NCBI GenBank assembly: GCA_029007015.1
Contig: JAQXHB010000064.1
Coordinates: forward strand, 1-15,286
Direction: 5' to 3'
DNA length: 15,286 bases
Source: Bacillota bacterium
GTDB taxonomy: Bacteria; Bacillota; Clostridia; Oscillospirales; Acutalibacteraceae
In this document: positions 8,158 through 14,952 of the stretch, piece by piece
How the letters are laid out: each line of letters begins with the position of its first letter
Numbering within the stretch: position 1 is the stretch's first letter
The notes under the pieces: generated by a model
Told to the model about the DNA's origin: nothing
The model's input: only the letters and a program-made list of their open reading frames with translations
Database searches by the model: none
Program-made: the position numbers and the translations under genes

Positions 8158-8631
8158 TTAAATTTCGCCAATGTTCATCAGGACGCCGCCTCGCTCTATG
8201 TCTATCAGTCCGTAGGTCTTTTTGCTGACATGCACGCCGCCGACCGAGCCGGGATTCATCAGGTACAGTCCATCGATATACTGGGTCATACTTTGATGAG
8301 TATGTCCAAACAGAGCAATGTCGGCGCCGCACGCTGTTGCGGCAGTCACAAGCCGCTCGATACCGTATTTTACATACTGATTGTGCCCGTGTGAGGCAAA
8401 AATCCGTTTTCCGCCCAGTTCGATTAGCAGTGACGGCGGGTTTTGACCGGCCAAGTCGCAATTGCCGGCCACGGCGTAGCAGTCGATGCCGTCAAATTCG
8501 GCACTTACTGAGTCAAAATCGCGCTCACCGTCTCCGAGAAATATGCAGGCGCGCGCCTCCGGGTGCATACTTAACACATTTCGTATGGAGTTTGTTCGTC
8601 CGTGAGAGTCGGACATAACAATAATTCTCAT
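8158..8631 (-). CDS. YfcE/MJ0936-family metallophosphoesterase
   Basis: A 157-residue single-domain cytoplasmic phosphodiesterase; family members hydrolyse phosphodiesters such as bis-pNPP with divalent metals, but the natural substrate is unclear. Metal ligands are complete: DSH (D8, H10), GD (33-34), GNCD (56-59, Cys in place of His as is usual for this family), SHGH (80-83) and GHTH (109-112). The ATG at 8631 is preferred over the one at 8646 because AGGGGAG (8637-8643 on the complementary strand) lies 5 bases before it and overlaps the earlier ATG region; the family also begins at MRIIVMSDSH. It converges with sbcC (111 bases between stops) and diverges from the small-protein cassette. 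In many Firmicutes this gene follows rdgB/rph; here it stands alone with its own promoter. Confidence 0.88.
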   Translation of the reverse strand: MRIIVMSDSHGRTNSIRNVLSMHPEARACIFLGDGERDFDSVSAEFDGIDCYAVAGNCDLAGQNPPSLLIELGGKRIFASHGHNQYVKYGIERLVTAATACGADIALFGHTHQSMTQYIDGLYLMNPGSVGGVHVSKKTYGLIDIERGGVLMNIGEI

Positions 8632-8673
8632 ACTAACTCCCCTCATAAAAGTAAATTTACATTCATATCAATT

Positions 8674-8702
8674 ATTATACTGTATTGTGGGGTGTTAGTC
8701 AA
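8674..8702 (-). promoter_or_regulatory. Near-consensus promoter of the phosphoesterase gene
   Basis: On the minus strand TTGACT (complement of 8697-8702) and TATAAT (complement of 8674-8679) are separated by exactly 17 bases, upstream of the start at 8631. The -35 box directly abuts the ATG (8703) of the divergent gene, and that gene's ribosome binding site (8689-8694) lies between the two boxes. Confidence 0.75.
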
Positions 8703-8960
8703 ATGTCTGATAAAATTGATAAAAATGCGCTCAACGGTCTGTTAGCCGATTTGTCGGCACAGACCGGACAAAAATCTGCCGATGTCAAGTCAAATTTGCA
8801 AAGCGGAAACATCGACAATTTGCTCAAAATGGTCAATGCATCTGATGCGGAAAGGATTAAAAAGGCCCTTTCAAGCAAATCGGAAACCGAGAAAATACTC
8901 AACTCTGAGCAAGCGCGCGAAATAATGCGTCAACTTTTCGGGGATGGTAAAAATGGATGA
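8703..8960 (+). CDS. Small helical protein of unknown function, first gene of a three-gene cassette
   Basis: An 85-residue, charged, apparently all-helical soluble protein with no signal peptide. The ATG at 8703 has GGGGTG at 8689-8694, 8 bases ahead; a TTG at 8685 in the same frame would start inside that site. The layout is NALNGLLADLSAQTG, then NLQSGNIDNLLKMVNASDAERIKKAL, then a C-terminal segment LNSEQAREIMRQLFG. From memory, short proteins with this 'Gx.D.LL..L...DA..I...L' and 'L.S.QA..I...L' layout occur in other Clostridia beside genes like the next two, but I cannot name a family. Its last 8 bases overlap the next gene, so translation is coupled. I see no catalytic motif; a structural or adaptor role is a guess. 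Confidence 0.75.
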   Translation: MSDKIDKNALNGLLADLSAQTGQKSADVKSNLQSGNIDNLLKMVNASDAERIKKALSSKSETEKILNSEQAREIMRQLFGDGKNG

Positions 8961-9327
8961 TATGGCCGCCCGTATCAGCGAGATGCTCGGTGACCCGTCG
9001 ACGGTTGAACGGCTGCAAGGACTAGCATCGCAGATAATGGGCAGTGACGGCGGCGTCGACCTGTCAAAACTGGGAACGGCACTCGGCGGTGAACAGCCGC
9101 AGAAAAAACAGCCTGAATCAGTGCTGACGCCCGAGCAAATGGGCGGTGTGATGAAGATAATGTCGGCGCTCAACAGCGGACGCGGCGACAGCCGAACAGC
9201 TCTGCTGACGGCGCTTAGGCCATACTTGACGGCAGAGCGTCAGCAAAGGCTGGATACCGCCGTTAAACTGCTGAAAATCGCATCGGTTTTGCCGCTCATA
9301 AGCGAAAGCGGTCTGTTTAATCTGTAG
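8953..9327 (+). CDS. Small helical protein of unknown function, second gene of the cassette
   Basis: A 124-residue soluble protein. I prefer the ATG at 8953 over the ATG at 8944 because GGGG at 8940-8943 can serve it at about 9 bases and would be too close to 8944; either start overlaps the first gene. The N-terminal 55 residues are helical (MAARISEMLGDPSTVERLQG). A Gln/Lys/Pro-rich linker (about 51-57) leads to a conserved-looking C-terminal module with GGVMKIMSALN, DSRTALLTALRPYL and RLDTAVKLLKIASVLPLI. That module (D-x-R-x-A-L-L-x-A-L-x-P-Y-L, then R-x-x-R-x-D-x-A) resembles a recurring but unnamed motif I associate with small clostridial proteins. The linker-plus-module plan is shared with the following gene. 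No transmembrane segment or enzyme motif is visible. Confidence 0.75.
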   Translation: MDDMAARISEMLGDPSTVERLQGLASQIMGSDGGVDLSKLGTALGGEQPQKKQPESVLTPEQMGGVMKIMSALNSGRGDSRTALLTALRPYLTAERQQRLDTAVKLLKIASVLPLISESGLFNL

Positions 9328-9338
9328 GGGGTGAGGTG

Positions 9339-9650
9339 ATGCTTGAATATTCGGTTGACGACATCGAGCGCATGCAGCGCAATGCTGAACGCAGAATGAA
9401 AAATATGCAGGAGCGCTCGCGCGCACATATTGATAAAGGTCATGGACAGCCGCCTGCGCCGCCCCCGCCTGCCGAGACGCCGGCGCCAAAGCCGCCATCG
9501 GTCAAGCGAACAAATATACTTGATATGCTCAATTTTAAGGGCATGGAGATGGACTCAGACCGCTCGCTGATAATAATGCTCATGCTTATGCTCAATTCAA
9601 ACGGCTCTGACCAATTATTGATGCTTGCACTTATCTACATAATGTTGTAA
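9339..9650 (+). CDS. Small proline-linker protein with a Met/Leu-rich tail, third gene of the cassette
   Basis: A 103-residue protein. The ATG at 9339 is preferred over the GTG at 9336, since the GGGGGTGAGG stretch (9327-9336) is its ribosome binding site. Three parts are visible: a basic amphipathic helix (residues 1-33, rich in Arg, Glu and Met), a Pro-rich linker (36-54, PPAPPPPAETPAPKPP), and a C-terminal segment with two short hydrophobic runs, 77-85 (SLIIMLMLML type) and 92-103 (QLLMLALIYIML), split by the polar NSNGSD turn. The runs are too short for ordinary membrane spans and may form a helical hairpin or an assembly interface. The 'DR.LI..L.LLL..-..D.LL.LALIYIL' tail resembles tails of uncharacterised clostridial proteins. 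It begins 11 bases after the previous stop. Function unknown. Confidence 0.72.
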   Translation: MLEYSVDDIERMQRNAERRMKNMQERSRAHIDKGHGQPPAPPPPAETPAPKPPSVKRTNILDMLNFKGMEMDSDRSLIIMLMLMLNSNGSDQLLMLALIYIML

Positions 9651-9683
9651 AATAAAGGTAATATAATAACTGGGGTAGTTGAA

Positions 9684-10694
9684 ATGGGAAAATTAAAGTA
9701 TATTTTCAAGAGAATTAAATCAATGGATTTCGGCCGACTGTTTAAATCGGCGCAGACTGTTCACCGCCGCAGCGGCAAACCGACGCTGTTTATTGTGGTC
9801 GATATGATAATCTGCGGCGTCAAGTATCAGGCCGGCTACATGGACTATCTGGTCTTTGAGTTTGAGACCCTTAATGCAAAACAGCGCGCCACATATATTA
9901 CGCGCGGCGTCAACAATGACTATGTTCATCGGCTCAACAGCAAGGACTACTGGGACTTGTTCGAGAATAAGGTCAATTTCAACCGAACATTTGACAAATT
10001 TGTTCACCGCGAATGGATTGACTTTGAACACAGCGATTTTGAGCAATTTGAGAACTTTGTCCGCGGCAAGGACAGGGTGGTTGTCAAGACCAATGACTCT
10101 ATCTGCGGTCACGGCGTGCAGATGTTTGATGTGGCCGGCTGTGACGATTTGCGCGCGGCATACAATTTGTTCAAAGAGCAGGGAATAGGCATCGCGGAGG
10201 ATTATGTGCATCAGCACAGCGAGATGACGCGCCTTTATCCCAATTCGGTCAACACTGTGCGTATGGTGACCATGCTCGCCGGCGGCGAGGCGCACCTGAT
10301 GTATTCGTGCGTGCGCGTCGGCAACGGCAAAAGTGTCGACAACCTTAACAGCGGCGGCATGGCGACGCCGATAAATATGGCAACCGGTATCATCGACTTT
10401 CCGGCCGTTGATAAGGACAATAAGGTCTATTACACGCACCCGATTTCGGGAACCGAGTTTGTCGGATTCAAGATTCCCTATTTCAAAAAGGCGGTTGATA
10501 TGGTCAAGGAGGCGGCCTTTGTCGTGCCCGAAATGCGGCTGATTGGCTGGGATGTGGCCATTACTGAGGACGGCCCTCTGCTTATCGAGGCTAACGCTTT
10601 CCCCGGGCATGACATTTACCAGTTCAGCGCTCATCTGCCCGACAAAATAGGGCTGAAGCCGCGCTTTGATGCGGTGGCAAATTTATCTGAATAA
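9684..10694 (+). CDS. Sugar-transfer-associated ATP-grasp family protein
   Basis: A 336-residue cytoplasmic protein of the ATP-grasp type found among capsule and cell-surface polysaccharide genes, where members probably ligate an amino or carboxyl group to a sugar or peptide carrier; the exact reaction is not established. The ATG at 9684 has GGGG at 9672-9675, 8 bases ahead. Visible motifs are VVVKTND (K135, phosphate-binding Lys), IAEDYV (E172, adenine pocket), SVNTVRMVTM after the central lid, and the metal-binding end GWDVAI (D290) followed by GPLLIEANAFPG (E302, N304). All expected ATP and Mg ligands are present. It follows the third small gene by 33 bases with no terminator, so it probably belongs to that transcript, and it is the last gene before a strong bidirectional terminator. 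No glycosyltransferase or capsule gene lies in the window. Confidence 0.85.
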   Translation: MGKLKYIFKRIKSMDFGRLFKSAQTVHRRSGKPTLFIVVDMIICGVKYQAGYMDYLVFEFETLNAKQRATYITRGVNNDYVHRLNSKDYWDLFENKVNFNRTFDKFVHREWIDFEHSDFEQFENFVRGKDRVVVKTNDSICGHGVQMFDVAGCDDLRAAYNLFKEQGIGIAEDYVHQHSEMTRLYPNSVNTVRMVTMLAGGEAHLMYSCVRVGNGKSVDNLNSGGMATPINMATGIIDFPAVDKDNKVYYTHPISGTEFVGFKIPYFKKAVDMVKEAAFVVPEMRLIGWDVAITEDGPLLIEANAFPGHDIYQFSAHLPDKIGLKPRFDAVANLSE

Positions 10695-10700
10695 AGATTA

Positions 10701-10735
10701 AATACCGCAGGAAATCATCTTCCTGCGGTATTTTT
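10701..10735. terminator. Bidirectional intrinsic terminator between convergent genes
   Basis: A perfect 13-bp stem (10701-10713 with 10720-10732) with the loop ATCATC. The plus-strand stem runs into five T (10731-10735). On the minus strand it is followed by TTTAATCTTTA-type sequence. It lies 7 bases after the ATP-grasp stop and 6 bases before the stop of the minus-strand gene at 10741, so it can end both transcripts. Confidence 0.9.
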
Positions 10736-10740
10736 GTCTG

Positions 10741-12021
10741 CTATATTGCGTCATCCATATCGTCGCGTGGCACAGCGGCAACTGCTTTGGTGGTATGATA
10801 TTTGTATTTTTCAGCGTCAATCGACCAGATACAGTCGGTCGGATTTACGACAGAATCACCGAATGATTTTGCCGCGCTCTCGAACAGCACATATATCTTG
10901 CCGCCGTGTGCCGCGATTCCCTCGGACATCGGCATGGCAGTTACGCTGAGTGTCATGTTGTTGCCGTCAAGGAACCACAAGGGTATCGTCTTGCCCTCGA
11001 CAGTAAAGGTTGACTCGGCCTTTTCAGAGAGAGGATTTGAGTGAAAATACAATGTTGAATTGGCCGTGCTGCCGTATGACTGACTCAAGATAAATTCGCC
11101 GCTCGGCAGTTGAGTAAAGCCCTGAACCATGTCGACCACAGACAGTGCATAGTTGGGAATGATATACTTTGAGCGGTCATAGTCATCGGCACAAATTTGA
11201 TTGGTAAATTTATTGTTCAGTTTGTAGCCGAGCGTTATGGCGCTGTGAGTAGTTTCATCGGTCGCTGTGTAAATATGACTGCCGTCGGTCGCCGCCGCAG
11301 TGGTGTGATAAAATTCGCCCACCCACATCACGCCGTTTGAAATGTTGACATATGACCCAAGTACGGGCACCTTGAGCATATCGGTGAAACTGATGTTGTC
11401 GCCATCCTCGGCGGCTTTTATTGAGTCGAGCGGAATGGAGCAGACGGCATATGAGACCGAAATCCACAAATATTTGTCAGAACAAGCCACTCCTCCGGCG
11501 TGTCCGCAGTAATCACTGCCGCCTTTGTTAAGCAGGCCGAGCGTCTTAAGTTTTTTGCCGGTCGATAGGTCATAGACGGTGATTATCGAGCGCTTGGTTT
11601 CGTCGGAGTTATACGCCGATACAATCAGCCAGTTTTCCTTTTCGGCAATGTCGATACCTTGTGGAATATAGTTGCCGTCGAGTTCTTTGAGTTCAAACTC
11701 ATTCACGCCCAGTGAAAAGAGGGTGCTGTAATCCTCAAATTTGCTGAACAGCCAGTCGTACGAATTGACGGTGCCCGACTGACCGATATCCATAAGCGGT
11801 CGGTTGTAGAGTGTCTCGGCCGGATAGACAAAGCCGGCTGAATTTGACTCAGAGGCGGTGGGCAATGAACTGTCATTTGACACCTCTGTCTGTGATGAAT
11901 CGGCACTGTCAGCCGCGGTGTCGGTACGGACAGTATCAAAGTGATATATTTCGGCTGAAATGGTGACAGTCGAGGCTATCATCATCAGTATAACAAACAG
12001 AGCAATGATGCGAAATTTCAT
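10741..12021 (-). CDS. Secreted propeller-like protein of unknown function
   Basis: A 426-residue exported protein. Residues 1-23 form a signal peptide (MKFR, then a hydrophobic IIALFVILMMIASTV core, ending ISA before E24); there is no lipobox Cys. Residues 31-62 are a Ser/Thr/Asp-rich linker. The rest is beta-rich with propeller-like blades: IPQGIDIAEKENWLIVSAYN, SIITVYDLSTGKKLKTL, HAGGVACSDKYLWIS, then MWVGEFY, then MVQGFTQLPSGEFILSQSYG and IAAHGGKIYVLFES. This 'PQGI...SAY...I.V.D..TGK...HxGG.A....W.S' layout resembles secreted six-bladed propellers of Firmicutes, but I cannot assign a family or ligand. The ribosome binding site is weak (AAGG about 12 bases before ATG). It lies 32 bases after the permease stop without a terminator, so it is probably the second gene of that transcript. 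Confidence 0.75.
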   Translation of the reverse strand: MKFRIIALFVILMMIASTVTISAEIYHFDTVRTDTAADSADSSQTEVSNDSSLPTASESNSAGFVYPAETLYNRPLMDIGQSGTVNSYDWLFSKFEDYSTLFSLGVNEFELKELDGNYIPQGIDIAEKENWLIVSAYNSDETKRSIITVYDLSTGKKLKTLGLLNKGGSDYCGHAGGVACSDKYLWISVSYAVCSIPLDSIKAAEDGDNISFTDMLKVPVLGSYVNISNGVMWVGEFYHTTAAATDGSHIYTATDETTHSAITLGYKLNNKFTNQICADDYDRSKYIIPNYALSVVDMVQGFTQLPSGEFILSQSYGSTANSTLYFHSNPLSEKAESTFTVEGKTIPLWFLDGNNMTLSVTAMPMSEGIAAHGGKIYVLFESAAKSFGDSVVNPTDCIWSIDAEKYKYHTTKAVAAVPRDDMDDAI

Positions 12022-12053
12022 TCAGATATCAACCTTAAACTAATAGTGTAAAT

Positions 12054-13112
12054 TTAATCAAGGGAAATATTACCCTTGCGGTAGAGTGCCATCAGGACAA
12101 TGAGAGTAAGCGGCAGAGCAATCATACCGAAAAAGCCGAATAGTTTGAGTCCGAGATAGATTGCCAGCAGCATAACCAGCGGGTGAAGTCCAATCTGCTG
12201 ACCGATAATCTTGGGCTCAAGTATATTGCGCAGTACCGTAATGACGGCGTAGGAAACTACCAGCCCGATGGCCCAAAAGTAGTTTCCGGTCAGCAGCGAT
12301 ACGAGCGCCCACGGCAGCAGGACCGTGCCTGTGCCAAGCACCGGCAGAATGTCAATAACCGAGATAATAAGCGCCAAAACCACCGAATAATCAACACCCA
12401 GTATTGTCAGCGCTATCGACAGTTCGCAAAATGTGATGAACATCAGTATAGCGTATCCGCGAATCATTTTCAGGACTTTTTCAAATAAAAGCGATTTAAT
12501 CTCTCTGATAGTTTTCCACTTGCTTTCGGGAACTACACCGTGTAAAAACTTGACAATTTTATTGTAATCAATGGTGATAAAACAGCACGCTACCACTGTT
12601 ATAACAAACGCGAGCAGAATAGAAGGGACGGCTGTGCCGACCGCCTTGGCCACATCGGTGATGAATACGGTCAGATAGGACACCGCTTCGGTGACGATTT
12701 TTGTCGGCAACTGGTTGAGACTGGTGCTTATTGAGTCGGGCACTGTAGCCAACAGATTACTCAGATTATCGTTCAGCGTGTTAAACGCCGCCGTAATTTC
12801 GGGAATATAGTCGGGCAAAATTCCGATGAGTCCGGCCAACTCATTGTAAATGCGGCCAAACAGCAGTATGAGCAGACCGAAAACAACCGCAAGAGCGAGC
12901 ACAACCATTGCCACCGAAGTTATCGACCGCGGCAATTTGGTCTTTTGCGATATAAATTCGACCGGTCGGTGGAGAAGAACTGCGACAATCGCACCGATGA
13001 TAAACGGAGCAACATATCCGAGCACATACTTTATAGCAATGTATGCAATTATGAGTATGGTTACGATGTATGCAAAATTTATTAGAAACCGTTGCTTTTT
13101 TTCAATGGTCAT
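12054..13112 (-). CDS. AI-2E family membrane protein, YtvI-like
   Basis: A 352-residue polytopic membrane protein of the AI-2E (PerM/TqsA/YtvI) permease family. Hydrophobic spans are visible near residues 11-45 (two), 64-86, 160-180, 217-237, 241-275 (two), 280-296 and 309-345 (two). Family marks are the soluble loop between about 90 and 155, FITIDYNKIVKFL (178-190), IDILPVLGTG (253-262) and EPKIIGQQIGLHP (299-311). The DY..I..FL element and overall length suggest the clostridial/bacillar sporulation-associated YtvI branch rather than a true AI-2 exporter; this subgroup call is by eye. AGGGAA (complement of 13121-13126) sits 8 bases before the ATG, and a near-consensus promoter lies just upstream. 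What it transports is unknown. It is paired with a downstream secreted protein. Confidence 0.88.
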   Translation of the reverse strand: MTIEKKQRFLINFAYIVTILIIAYIAIKYVLGYVAPFIIGAIVAVLLHRPVEFISQKTKLPRSITSVAMVVLALAVVFGLLILLFGRIYNELAGLIGILPDYIPEITAAFNTLNDNLSNLLATVPDSISTSLNQLPTKIVTEAVSYLTVFITDVAKAVGTAVPSILLAFVITVVACCFITIDYNKIVKFLHGVVPESKWKTIREIKSLLFEKVLKMIRGYAILMFITFCELSIALTILGVDYSVVLALIISVIDILPVLGTGTVLLPWALVSLLTGNYFWAIGLVVSYAVITVLRNILEPKIIGQQIGLHPLVMLLAIYLGLKLFGFFGMIALPLTLIVLMALYRKGNISLD

Positions 13113-13140
13113 ACATTCACTTCCCTAAAATATTATATAT

Positions 13141-13169
13141 ATTATAATGCAAAAATACAGCCCTTTCAA
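13141..13169 (-). promoter_or_regulatory. Promoter of the permease/secreted-protein operon
   Basis: On the minus strand TTGAAA (complement of 13164-13169) and TATAAT (complement of 13141-13146) have a 17-base spacer and lie 29 bases upstream of the permease start codon. They match the sigma-A consensus at 5/6 and 6/6 positions. A sigma-A rather than sporulation-sigma promoter argues that the operon is expressed in growing cells. Confidence 0.75.
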
Positions 13170-13207
13170 TGCAAATCAACGAAAAATTATAATTTTTTTA
13201 AAAATCC

Positions 13208-13236
13208 TTGCAATAGCCTGCCGTTTATGCTATAAT
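13208..13236 (+). promoter_or_regulatory. Extended -10 promoter of the ACT-hom-lysC operon
   Basis: TTGCAA (13208-13213), 17-base spacer, TATAAT (13231-13236), with TGC directly before the -10 (extended -10). The leader to the ATG at 13278 is only about 35 bases, and I see no room for a T-box, riboswitch or attenuator, which suggests control is mainly at the protein level. Confidence 0.75.
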
Positions 13237-13277
13237 GCACACTGTTCAGAAACATTTGTTTTTGGTAGGTGGACGGC

Positions 13278-13712
13278 ATGGCAAACAAACTGTTGCTCGT
13301 CAAGAGTGACGCACTGCCCGATGTGTTCTCAAAGGTGGTCTTGGCCAAGGAACTGCTCGAAAGCGGAGAGGCTAAAAATGCGACCGAGGCGGCACGGGCA
13401 GTCGGCATATCGCGCAGTGCTTTTTACAAGTACCGCGAGTGCGTTTTTGCTTATACCGAGCGAATATACGGCAAAATAATCACACTGCACGCGGTGCTCG
13501 AGGACAAACCGGGAGTGCTCTCGCAGTATATTGCCGAACTGTATCGCAGCGGTGTAAATATACTGACGGTAAATCAGGATATACCTTCGGGCGGCCGCGC
13601 TCCTGTGTCTGTTTCACTTCGCTTCGGTGACGACAGTTTTGATGTGACCGACCTCATCGGCCGCCTCAAACATGTCGACGGCGTTAAAAAGGTAACACAT
13701 ATTTTGGGATAG
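13278..13712 (+). CDS. pheB: ACT domain protein, UPF0735/PheB family
   Basis: A 144-residue cytoplasmic protein of the UPF0735 family (Bacillus PheB). Residues 33-54 form a helix-turn-helix-like segment (NATEAARAVGISRSAFYKYR). Residues 69-143 form an ACT domain (TLHAVLEDKPGVLSQYIAEL, then VNILTVNQDIP, ending VDGVKKVTHI), a fold that binds amino acids as regulatory ligands. I chose the ATG at 13278 because AGGTGG (13267-13272) is 5 bases ahead; a GTG at 13269 would lie inside that site. The family lacks the chorismate mutase or prephenate dehydratase residues despite the historical name. In Clostridia it commonly sits just ahead of homoserine dehydrogenase, as here (8 bases between genes). This fits a sensor or regulator of aspartate-family synthesis, but its real role is not established. 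Confidence 0.88.
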   Translation: MANKLLLVKSDALPDVFSKVVLAKELLESGEAKNATEAARAVGISRSAFYKYRECVFAYTERIYGKIITLHAVLEDKPGVLSQYIAELYRSGVNILTVNQDIPSGGRAPVSVSLRFGDDSFDVTDLIGRLKHVDGVKKVTHILG

Positions 13713-13720
13713 GTGATAAA

Positions 13721-14926
13721 ATGGTAAAAGTTGCTATAATGGGTCACGGTGTTGTAGGCTCTGGCGTAACCGAGGTGCTGATACATAATCATGACAGCAT
13801 AGCAGAGAAGGCGGCCGACAGCATTGAGATAAAGTATGTTCTTGACCTTCGGCCGGTCGAAGGCCCGCTGGCTGATAGGTGGATAACCGACTTTGCCACA
13901 ATTGAAAATGACGACGAGGTCAGCATTGTAGTCGAAACTATGGGCGGACTCAAACCGGCCTACGATTTTGTAAAGAGATGCCTCTCGGCCGGCAAGAGCG
14001 TTGTTACATCTAATAAGGAATTGGTCGCGGCCAAGGGCGTGGAACTGCTGAATATTGCTCGAGAGCGCAACTTAAACTTTATGTTCGAGGCGAGCGTCGG
14101 CGGCGGTATACCGATTATACGCCCCATACAGCAGTGTCTGGCAGGCAACCACATTCTTGAGATACGCGGCATACTTAACGGTACCACGAACTATATTTTA
14201 ACCAGCATGGTAAAAAACGGCGTACCGTTTGATGACGCGCTGGCAAAGGCACAGCAACTCGGTTATGCCGAAAGAGACCCGTCGGCCGACATCGACGGAT
14301 TGGATGCCTGCCGTAAAATATGTATATTGGCATCACTTGCCTACGGACGGCATGTCTATCCTGAACAGGTTTACACCGAGGGCATTCGCAACATCACTCT
14401 CGATGATGTCAAGATGGCCGAAAAACTGGGCTATGTTATCAAACTTATCGGTCGATCGGTCAAACTGACCGACAACAGCATCACTGCGACAGTATATCCC
14501 GCGTTGGTGCCGCAGAGCGACTTGCTCTCTAATGTGGACGATGTGTTCAATGCCATCATGGTGCGCGGAGATGCGATAGGTGACGCTGTCTTTTACGGCC
14601 GCGGAGCCGGCAAGTTACCGACAGCCAGCGCCGTTGTAGCCGATGTTATCGACTGCGTCAAGCATGTCACCGCCAGAAAGTATATGTCGTGGGAGGACGG
14701 CTTTGACGGCTATGTTGTTGACCATAATTGCGACTGCACACGACTGTTTGTTGTAACCGACACGCAGTTTGCCGACAAGGTGAGTGAGAGTTTCAGCGAC
14801 TGCGAAACGGTCACTGACGGTGAGCGTCTGGCCTTTATCACCGATATTGGCAAGTTCGGCGCGCTGACTGAGAAAATTAAACAGTCGGGCATTGAAACAA
14901 AAGCGGTATATAATGTATTGTACTAA
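13721..14926 (+). CDS. hom: Homoserine dehydrogenase
   Basis: Catalyses NAD(P)H-dependent reduction of aspartate semialdehyde to homoserine, the branch point to threonine and methionine, in the cytoplasm. The 401-residue length is usual for the monofunctional ACT-bearing form (400-430). The ATG at 13721 follows AGGTG (13711-13715), which overlaps the previous stop. Visible features are the nucleotide-binding GHGVVG (8-13), SNKE (97-100, K99), EASVGGGIP (123-131), NGTTNY (153-158) and the catalytic block with E184, D190, D195 and K199 (DPSADIDGLDACRK). Residues from about 330 resemble a C-terminal ACT-type domain (CDCTRLFVVTD, FITDIGKFGALTEKIKQSGI), consistent with threonine feedback control. 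Aspartokinase follows after 26 bases. Confidence 0.95.
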   Translation: MVKVAIMGHGVVGSGVTEVLIHNHDSIAEKAADSIEIKYVLDLRPVEGPLADRWITDFATIENDDEVSIVVETMGGLKPAYDFVKRCLSAGKSVVTSNKELVAAKGVELLNIARERNLNFMFEASVGGGIPIIRPIQQCLAGNHILEIRGILNGTTNYILTSMVKNGVPFDDALAKAQQLGYAERDPSADIDGLDACRKICILASLAYGRHVYPEQVYTEGIRNITLDDVKMAEKLGYVIKLIGRSVKLTDNSITATVYPALVPQSDLLSNVDDVFNAIMVRGDAIGDAVFYGRGAGKLPTASAVVADVIDCVKHVTARKYMSWEDGFDGYVVDHNCDCTRLFVVTDTQFADKVSESFSDCETVTDGERLAFITDIGKFGALTEKIKQSGIETKAVYNVLY

Positions 14927-14952
14927 TATTTTTAGTTAGGAGTTAAAACAGT

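Noticed and set aside
8632..8646. Upstream ATG at 8646 as start of the phosphoesterase
   Set aside because: It overlaps the AGGGGAG ribosome binding site of the ATG at 8631, and the family begins at MRIIVMSDSH.
9662..9667. TATAAT upstream of the ATP-grasp gene as a separate promoter
   Set aside because: No acceptable -35 at 16-18 bases, and the start of transcription would fall within the ribosome binding site, so it is probably fortuitous.
9720..10634. A 304-codon open frame on the minus strand opposite the ATP-grasp gene
   Set aside because: The plus strand holds a full ATP-grasp protein with all motifs; the antisense frame has no ribosome binding site or recognisable domain and arises from codon bias.
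12054..13112. Literal autoinducer-2 exporter
   Set aside because: The family name is historical; the sequence looks closer to the YtvI branch and no luxS or other quorum gene is present.
13237..13277. Riboswitch or T-box leader before the ACT gene
   Set aside because: The leader is about 35-40 bases, with no stable hairpin or T-box sequence.
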